Positions 7,527-12,316 of a stretch of DNA of 12,316 nucleotides are shown one piece after another. Below the pieces are notes generated by a model, which was not told where the DNA came from, made no database searches, and saw nothing but the letters and a program-made list of their open reading frames with translations. The stretch is from an uncultured Actinomycetes bacterium. GTDB lineage: Bacteria > Actinomycetota > Actinomycetes > Nanopelagicales > Nanopelagicaceae. The stretch spans positions 1 to 12,316 of the forward strand of contig CAIZGZ010000101.1 in the NCBI GenBank assembly GCA_903932695.1, given 5' to 3'. The number at the start of each line of letters is the position of its first letter. The stretch's first letter is position 1. The position numbers and the translations under genes are program-made.

Positions 7527-8165
7527 ATGGCCCGTAAACAGCTCCCACATATGATCTGCACCAGCTGCGGCGCAAAAGTTGACCGAGACGCCTATTACTG
7601 CAGAAAGTGCGAGTCGGTAGTCGATGCGCTCGCTGCTCCTGGGATGAAGCGCGAAGATACGCGATTGCTCTCTCGATTGATTAGCGCCAATAAAGATCAC
7701 CTCTTTCGAAATGCCTTCATCGGAATATTTATTCTCATTTTCATCATCACCGGGATTGAGATGGGGAGCAAGTATCTGTCGGTTGCCAAAGACAATAACT
7801 CCAGCCCGATCTTCCAATTGATTGTCGATGCACCAACAAAACCGGTTCAGTGCAGTGGTCCGGTCTGTCACTTGTTAATCGATATTAAGAATAAAAGTGG
7901 AATGGCTCAGATGATTGATGCACGGCCAACTTTTATAGATTCAGATGGCCAGACATATCCAGCTTCAGATCCGACGTTACTTGGTACTGGAACGATCTAT
8001 TGCGAACCAGAGATTAAGCTGACATTGGCAGCTCACGCTGAGAAGAAGTACATCGGAGTCTGCGTGCAAGGTGCGCCTCACAATAGTTCGTTAACCCTCG
8101 TGCGATTAAACGCAACCGATGGTTCGCTTATTGTCAGCGGTCGGTTAGCTACACCGATACCTTAA
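7527..8165 (+). CDS. Zinc-ribbon, single-pass membrane protein with extracytoplasmic domain
   Basis: The product has 212 residues from ATG 7527. The frame opens earlier (7452), but the chosen start fits the -10-like box at 7514-7519 and begins just before the zinc ribbon. Cys11, Cys14, Cys25 and Cys28 (CTSCGAKVD...YYCRKC) form a classic short zinc ribbon. One strongly hydrophobic helix spans residues 61-79. The remaining 130 residues would lie outside the membrane. They look beta-rich, with IDIKNKSGMAQMIDARPTFI followed by SDGQTYPAS, which resembles the Ig-like DUF4352/telokin-like domains found behind such anchors. Two Cys pairs (CSGPVC, and the later CEP/VCV residues) may form disulfides. 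Function is unknown. Its 3' end overlaps the convergent deoR-family gene by 17 bp. Confidence 0.8.
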   Translation: MARKQLPHMICTSCGAKVDRDAYYCRKCESVVDALAAPGMKREDTRLLSRLISANKDHLFRNAFIGIFILIFIITGIEMGSKYLSVAKDNNSSPIFQLIVDAPTKPVQCSGPVCHLLIDIKNKSGMAQMIDARPTFIDSDGQTYPASDPTLLGTGTIYCEPEIKLTLAAHAEKKYIGVCVQGAPHNSSLTLVRLNATDGSLIVSGRLATPIP

Positions 8166-8922
8166 CGAGAGAGACTCGACTCTGTGCAACCGCTTCTGAT
8201 GCTTCAGCGGTGAGTTCTGAATCGGTAATAATTTTATGAGCCTGACCTAACGTGGCAAATTTGGCGAGAGCAACTTGTCCCCACTTCGTGCTATCCGCAA
8301 CGGCAACAACTTCTGAAGCAGAGCGCATAAATGCACGGTTGGTCTCGGCTTCTTGCAAATTCGGAGATGTGAAGCCGGCTTCATCGCTCATACCGTGGAC
8401 TCCCATAAAGAGGATGTCGACATGAAGTCCGCGAATGGATTCGAGGGCAACCGGTCCAACCAGCGCTTCAGTCGGTGTGCGAATTCCGCCAACGAGAATG
8501 ACGGTCTGAGTGGAATCTTTAATGCTCCAAAATTTCTCGGCAACTTTGAGCGAGTTAGTGACGACAGTGATATTGGGAATTGAAACTAAGTAACTTGCGA
8601 CTGCGTGAGTTGTGGATCCACCGTTGAGCGCAACGGATGCACCTGGATAAACCAAGGATGCGGCATAAGAACCAATGGCATCTTTGGCTCCCTTGGAGAG
8701 CCCGGATTTCACTAAGAATGCTGGCTCTAGTGAAGAAGAGTCATGGGCCACGGTCGCACCGCCGTGAACTTTGAGGAGCGCGCCGTCCCGAGCAAGGAGA
8801 TCGAGGTCGCGCCGGATCGTCATATCGGAGACGCCGAGCTGTTCGACCAGATCGACCACGCGGGCCGCGCCATTCTCGTTGAGATACTTCATGATGTAGA
8901 GGTGGCGTTGATTTGCGAGCAT
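8149..8922 (-). CDS. DeoR-family transcriptional repressor of sugar metabolism
   Basis: The product has 257 residues from ATG 8922, preceded by GGAG at about six bases. An in-frame ATG at 8958 would add 12 residues with no proper ribosome spacing. The N-terminus is a winged helix-turn-helix: NQRHLYIMKYLNENGAARVV, then LGVSDMTIRRDLDLLARDG (about 30-47) and the family signature LLKVHGGAT. The C-terminal DeoRC sensor domain (about 75-240) binds a phosphorylated sugar in this family and shows NGGSTTHAVASYL, VVTNSLKVA and GVHGMSDEAGF. It is divergent from the carbohydrate ABC operon at 9171, so it very likely represses that operon until its sugar-phosphate effector is present. The 13-bp inverted sequences at 8977 and 9079 are likely operators. 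The effector cannot be deduced. Confidence 0.93.
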   Translation of the reverse strand: MLANQRHLYIMKYLNENGAARVVDLVEQLGVSDMTIRRDLDLLARDGALLKVHGGATVAHDSSSLEPAFLVKSGLSKGAKDAIGSYAASLVYPGASVALNGGSTTHAVASYLVSIPNITVVTNSLKVAEKFWSIKDSTQTVILVGGIRTPTEALVGPVALESIRGLHVDILFMGVHGMSDEAGFTSPNLQEAETNRAFMRSASEVVAVADSTKWGQVALAKFATLGQAHKIITDSELTAEASEAVAQSRVSLVKVSV

Positions 8923-8976
8923 GGTGAGCTCCGTTCGGATCGGTGAGGAGAGAACCATCTCCCTAAATCAAACAAA

Positions 8977-9091
8977 AGTCAACAAGTTTTCCCGTGATAA
9001 CGACAGATATCTCTGTTGAATCTCCATACTCCCGCTTGATAACAAAAGAGTTATGAAGAAACCTGTTTAATTTCGTTGAAACTTGTTGACT
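8977..9091. promoter_or_regulatory. Candidate DeoR-type operator pair
   Basis: AGTCAACAAGTTT (8977-8989) recurs as its exact reverse complement AAACTTGTTGACT (9079-9091), 102 bp away. The right copy is preceded by another GTTGA, giving direct repeats at 9075 and 9085, exactly one helical turn apart, as is usual for DeoR-family sites. A further GTTGA lies at 9015. The TTGACT in the right copy could also act as a -35 box for the ABC operon, though the best -10 (TCTACT, 9112-9117) is 20 bp away. Binding would then block transcription, and two distant sites allow looping. Confidence 0.65.
9035..9057. repeat. Imperfect inverted repeat in the regulator/operon intergenic region
   Basis: TTGATAAC (9036-9043) and GTTATGAA (9050-9057) are complementary at seven of eight positions around the spacer AAAAGA. 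It lies between the two 13-bp operator candidates and could be an extra regulator site or a CRP-like half-site pair. The assignment is weak. Confidence 0.35.
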
Positions 9092-9170
9092 CTCATACCG
9101 GCATCTGGTGGTCTACTCCATGGAACACGCGGTTGTTCTGGGTCTACTTCTATAGAAGGGTTAGGCAACA

Positions 9171-10469
9171 ATGAAGGAAATCATTACCGAGAGCGAAGTT
9201 TCACGTCGCTCCGTACTTAAGGGTGCCGCTGCCGGTGCTGCAGTAATCGCTGCAGGCGGACTTGGCGCTGCTACAGCTGGCTCAAGCGCTGCTTCTGCCG
9301 CTGGTTACACAGTGAGCTTTGGCTCAAACAACTCGAACCCACCAGGACCAAAGGAAGATGCAGCTTGGACTGCAGCTGCGGCCGCTGCTGGAATTACAGT
9401 TCAGTTGAACGTTGTTGATCACAACACATTCCAAAATCAAATTAATACCTACCTCCAAGGCACACCAGATAACGTCTTTGACTGGTTCGCTGGCTATCGC
9501 ATGCAGTTCTTTGCACAAAAGGGCCTGCTTACACCAGCAGATGATGTCTGGAAGGTAATTGGCAAGAACTTCACACCAGGATTTGCTGCAGCGTCAACAG
9601 GTCTTGATGGCAAGAAGTACTTGGTTCCAACCGACTGGTATCCATGGGCAATTCACTATCGCAAGTCAGTCTGGAAGGCTGCTGGAGTTAACCCAGCATC
9701 AATCAAGACTCTTGCTGATCTAGTCAATGCTTGTAAGACATTTAAGTCAAAGGGATTGATTCCAATCGCACAGGCTGACAAGGGTGGCTGGGAAGCAATG
9801 GGTGTCTTCGACATCATCAACATGCGTACCAACGGCTACCAATTCCACGCAGACCTCACAGCAGGTCGCGTGAAGTTCACAGACCCACGCGTTCAGAAGA
9901 CATTCACAAACTGGAAGGCGATTACTCCTTACACAAACAAGGATGTACTCAGCCAATCAGATCAGACAGCTGGAACACTTGTTCTTCAGAAGAAGGCTGC
10001 AATGATCATCATGGGCTCATTCACATCTGGTCTCTACACAGATAAGGCAGATTACAACGATCTCGCTTTGATCCCATTCCCAGTCATTAACCCTGCATAC
10101 GGAACAGATTCAATCGATGCACCTATCGACGGTGTATTGATGTCGAACTCTGCAAAGTCAAACCTCGCAGGTTCAGAGGCGCTCATGGAGTTCATCGCAG
10201 GAACAACCTTCTCTGCAACCATGCAGGCGATCTCTCCAGGACTCTATGCGAACAAGAACTCAGCAGTGCCTGCTGATCCATTTATCCAATCTCAGGTTAA
10301 GTTGGTTCAGAACACCAAGCACGTCGCACAGTTCTTCGATCGCGATTCACGTCCAGACTTCGCGTATCCAATCTTCTCGGATGCGATCCAGAAGTTCCTT
10401 ACCGGCGGAGATTCCAAGGCGATTGCGACCAACCTCGCAGCGCAATGGGATGCCCTACCTCCAGTCTAA
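9171..10469 (+). CDS. Carbohydrate ABC transporter substrate-binding protein, Tat-exported
   Basis: This is a family 1 extracellular solute-binding protein of 432 residues. It would capture a sugar or sugar derivative outside the membrane and deliver it to the permeases encoded downstream. The ATG follows GAAGGG (9155-9160) at ten bases. The N-terminus carries a twin-arginine signal (SRRSVLKG, Arg12-Arg13), then an Ala/Gly hydrophobic stretch and an Ala-x-Ala cleavage region near residues 41-44, so it is exported folded through Tat. There is no Cys near the cleavage site, hence no lipobox, which is unusual for a Gram-positive binding protein. The mature part has the family pattern TYLQGTPDNVFDWFAGYRMQ (first domain), then GKKYLVPTDWYPWAIHYRKS and the hinge region. 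It is the first gene of an operon controlled by the divergent DeoR protein. The exact sugar is unknown. Confidence 0.92.
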   Translation: MKEIITESEVSRRSVLKGAAAGAAVIAAGGLGAATAGSSAASAAGYTVSFGSNNSNPPGPKEDAAWTAAAAAAGITVQLNVVDHNTFQNQINTYLQGTPDNVFDWFAGYRMQFFAQKGLLTPADDVWKVIGKNFTPGFAAASTGLDGKKYLVPTDWYPWAIHYRKSVWKAAGVNPASIKTLADLVNACKTFKSKGLIPIAQADKGGWEAMGVFDIINMRTNGYQFHADLTAGRVKFTDPRVQKTFTNWKAITPYTNKDVLSQSDQTAGTLVLQKKAAMIIMGSFTSGLYTDKADYNDLALIPFPVINPAYGTDSIDAPIDGVLMSNSAKSNLAGSEALMEFIAGTTFSATMQAISPGLYANKNSAVPADPFIQSQVKLVQNTKHVAQFFDRDSRPDFAYPIFSDAIQKFLTGGDSKAIATNLAAQWDALPPV

Positions 10470-10503
10470 GAAATACCCAGAACCAACAAGCAGTAACGAG
10501 TCT

Positions 10504-10536
10504 TCTTGGCCTCACTCGCATAGAGTGGGGCCAAGA
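10504..10536 (+). promoter_or_regulatory. Intercistronic hairpin between binding protein and permease genes
   Basis: TCTTGGCCTCACTC (10504-10517) pairs with GAGTGGGGCCAAGA (10523-10536) around a GCATA loop: 14 pairs, one of them G-U. No T-tract follows, so it is not a standard terminator. Hairpins here commonly protect the upstream binding-protein mRNA from decay and lower expression of the permeases. Confidence 0.8.
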
Positions 10537-10629
10537 GCTCCCTCGAACGCAGGATACGACGAAGTATTCATAGAGATCTGATCAGAAATCCTGCCAATAA
10601 GCGCATACAAAGCAAAGGAAAAAACTCCC

Positions 10630-11577
10630 TTGAGCCTCCTAAAAGATGATTTAGGTAAGAAGTCCACACGCCTCAAGGCTACGCGTCGACGCGGATCAAA
10701 TAATTTTTCGAAGAGCGATCGCCTCACCATTGCTGGGTTTGTAGGCATCCCAACCATTCTTCACATTCTCTTTGTCTGGGTTCCAGCCATCTGCACCATC
10801 CTTCTCTCCTTTACTTTCTGGGATGGCATCGGTGGACTGAAGAATATTAAGTGGGTTGGTTTCACCAACTATCGCCAGATCTATCACCTTGATCAGAACT
10901 TCGGTCCAGCTGTCCGCAACAACCTGCTCTGGCTCGCTGTCTTTGCCTTTATCGCAACGCCACTTGGAATAGTCCTGGCCTATAACATTGATAAGAATCT
11001 CAAAGGCACAAAGTTTTATCAGACCGCTTTCTACATGCCACTGGTGATCTCGCTAGCGGTAACCGGAATCATCTGGGATAACGTCTTCTTCACAGATGGC
11101 GTCGTGAACTCTCTACTAGGCAACACCAATCCCAACACTGCGATCGACTGGTTTGGCGACCCGAACAAAAATATTTGGGTAGTGCTCCTGATCGCCTCAT
11201 GGCGACATATTGGCTACATCATGCTGCTCTACTTAGCAGGTATGAAATCCTTCGATGGATCACTTCGTGAAGCTGCGGCGATTGATGGCTGCACCGAGTG
11301 GTACACCTTCCGCAAAGTGGTATTCCCATCACTTCGCCCGGTTAACGTGATTATCGTCGTAGTTACCATCATCGAATCACTTCGCGCCTTCGACCTGGTC
11401 TACATCATTAACCAGGGAACGAATGGGCTGCAGACGCTTGGCGTGCTGGTCTATGACAATATCTTAGGCTCATCGATGCGCATTGGTTGGGGAGCTGCCT
11501 ATGCAACGCTGCTCTTCTTGATCTGCCTTGGGCCAATCACCGTCTATCTCTATCAAAACTTTAGCAAGGAAGACTAG
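10630..11577 (+). CDS. Carbohydrate ABC transporter permease, MalF/UgpA type
   Basis: An inner-membrane subunit of the sugar importer, 315 residues. It starts at TTG 10630, with AAAGGA (10614-10619) ten bases upstream. A basic cytoplasmic N-terminus (about 1-30) leads into six hydrophobic helices, as in MalF/UgpA-type permeases without the large extra loop. The coupling loop that contacts the ATPase is the EAA motif at LREAAAIDGCTEWYTFRKVV followed by FPSLRP. The next gene starts two bases after its stop, with its ribosome site inside this gene, so the two permeases are translationally coupled. It is separated from the binding-protein gene by about 160 bp holding a hairpin. The substrate is set by the partner binding protein and is not known. 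Confidence 0.93.
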   Translation: MSLLKDDLGKKSTRLKATRRRGSNNFSKSDRLTIAGFVGIPTILHILFVWVPAICTILLSFTFWDGIGGLKNIKWVGFTNYRQIYHLDQNFGPAVRNNLLWLAVFAFIATPLGIVLAYNIDKNLKGTKFYQTAFYMPLVISLAVTGIIWDNVFFTDGVVNSLLGNTNPNTAIDWFGDPNKNIWVVLLIASWRHIGYIMLLYLAGMKSFDGSLREAAAIDGCTEWYTFRKVVFPSLRPVNVIIVVVTIIESLRAFDLVYIINQGTNGLQTLGVLVYDNILGSSMRIGWGAAYATLLFLICLGPITVYLYQNFSKED

Positions 11578-11579
11578 AC

Positions 11580-12316
11580 ATGGTTACTGGAAAGAAAAGC
11601 AAGATTGGTGCACGCGTCACCATTGGTTTCCTCGCTGTATTTTCAGTGGTCTGGATCCTTCCGATCCTCTTCACGATCTTGCAGTCACTACGTCCATACC
11701 AAGACGTGCTCAAGTACGGCATCATGTCTTTCCCTCACCACTTGAGCTTCCACAACTATTACAACGCCCTTGTGCAATCAAAGATGTGGCTCTTCTTCTT
11801 CAACTCGATTGAAGTAGCAGTACCTGCCGTCTTTATTACGCTCTTGCTCTCCTCGATGATCGCCTTCGTGTTGAGTCGCTATCGTTCACGGTTTACCGTG
11901 CCGTTGCTGATGCTCTTCACCGCAGGCAATCTGCTCCCACCACAGCTTCTCTTTATCCCGCTCTTTAGACTCTATTTAAAGATTCCGGTTCCAGGTTTTA
12001 TCAATAACAACCACGTTCTCTATGACACCCAATTGGGCTTGATCCTGGTGCATGTGGCGATTCAAATTGGTTTTGCAACGTTTATGTTGACCAACTATCT
12101 GCGCACGATTCCAAAGGAGATCTCCGAATCTGCCTTGGTTGATGGTGCAAATGTCTGGAATCACTTCTATCGGATTATCTTGCCGCTCTTGCGTCCGGCT
12201 CTGGCCTCATTGGGAGTGCTGCTGACGACCTGGATCTACAACGACTTCTTCTGGTCGATTGTGCTCCTTAAGTCAGGTAACAAGCGCCCAATCACTGCAG
12301 CGCTCTCAAACCTGCA
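11580..12316 (+). CDS. Carbohydrate ABC transporter permease, MalG/UgpE type (runs off right edge)
   Basis: The frame is open from ATG 11580 to the end of the window: 245 codons without a stop, so the C-terminus is missing. AAGGA (11566-11570) in the end of the previous gene is its ribosome site, nine bases away. The protein starts MVTGKKSKIGARVTIGFLAV, then the periplasmic segment SLRPYQDV and several helices typical of the MalG/UgpE partner. Its EAA motif is ISESALVDGANVWNHFYRI followed by ILPLLRP, where Glu-x-x-x-x-x-x-Gly is kept. It pairs with the previous permease to form the membrane channel. The ATPase gene is not seen. Confidence 0.93.
   Translation, partial: MVTGKKSKIGARVTIGFLAVFSVVWILPILFTILQSLRPYQDVLKYGIMSFPHHLSFHNYYNALVQSKMWLFFFNSIEVAVPAVFITLLLSSMIAFVLSRYRSRFTVPLLMLFTAGNLLPPQLLFIPLFRLYLKIPVPGFINNNHVLYDTQLGLILVHVAIQIGFATFMLTNYLRTIPKEISESALVDGANVWNHFYRIILPLLRPALASLGVLLTTWIYNDFFWSIVLLKSGNKRPITAALSNL

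Noticed and set aside
9148..9157. Perfect 10-bp palindrome TTCTATAGAA before the binding-protein gene
   Set aside because: Short AT-rich palindromes occur by chance. It overlaps the ribosome-site region, and no matching copy was found in the window.
1..12316. CRISPR arrays, insertion-sequence ends, rRNA genes, riboswitches
   Set aside because: No regularly spaced repeats, transposase motifs, rRNA sequence or recognisable riboswitch cores were seen. The only tandem repeat is the coding minisatellite at 2081.

Overview
The window looks like an actinobacterial chromosome with moderate GC content, by eye near 50%. The gene set fits the small freshwater lineages: a catalase-peroxidase, a Tat-exported sugar-binding protein, a DeoR-type regulator beside a sugar ABC transporter, and start codons placed 6-7 bases after a -10-like box, which suggests leaderless mRNAs. 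Candidatus Nanopelagicales (acI) is a reasonable guess, but no marker gene here proves it.

Left third (1-3420). The left edge holds the N-terminus of an MFS-type transporter on the minus strand. Next comes a small zinc-ribbon membrane protein (247-765) with a probable leaderless promoter. The stretch that follows looks accessory and decayed. It contains a fragment of an S8 (subtilisin-like) protease with an in-frame stop, an unrecognised secreted protein carrying a 15-bp minisatellite that codes for an Ala/Lys helix, and a tyrosine recombinase (phage-type integrase) relic on the minus strand. The relic is readable across about 830 bp but carries six in-frame TAA/TAG stops and two frameshifts. 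I read this part as the remains of an integrated element.

Middle (3425-8165). An intact tRNA-Tyr(GTA) marks the return to ordinary chromosome. It is followed by an APC-family amino-acid permease, a strong bidirectional terminator, and a convergent full-length katG with all its catalytic residues. Divergent from katG is a second zinc-ribbon membrane protein, also with a -10-like box placed for leaderless expression.

Right third (8149-12316). A DeoR-family repressor on the minus strand is divergent from a carbohydrate ABC import operon: a Tat-exported substrate-binding protein, then two MalF/MalG-type permeases, the second cut by the window edge. The intergenic region has a 13-bp sequence repeated in perfect inverted orientation 102 bp apart. 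It is the obvious candidate operator pair for the DeoR protein. A 14-bp hairpin without a T-tract lies between the binding protein and the first permease and probably sets their expression ratio. No ATPase gene is visible, so the ATPase is either beyond the edge or a shared MsiK/MalK-type subunit encoded elsewhere.

I did not find a clear, novel multi-gene system. The most interesting items are the integrase relic whose stops are all TAA/TAG, the DeoR operator pair, and the Tat-exported binding protein that lacks a lipobox.
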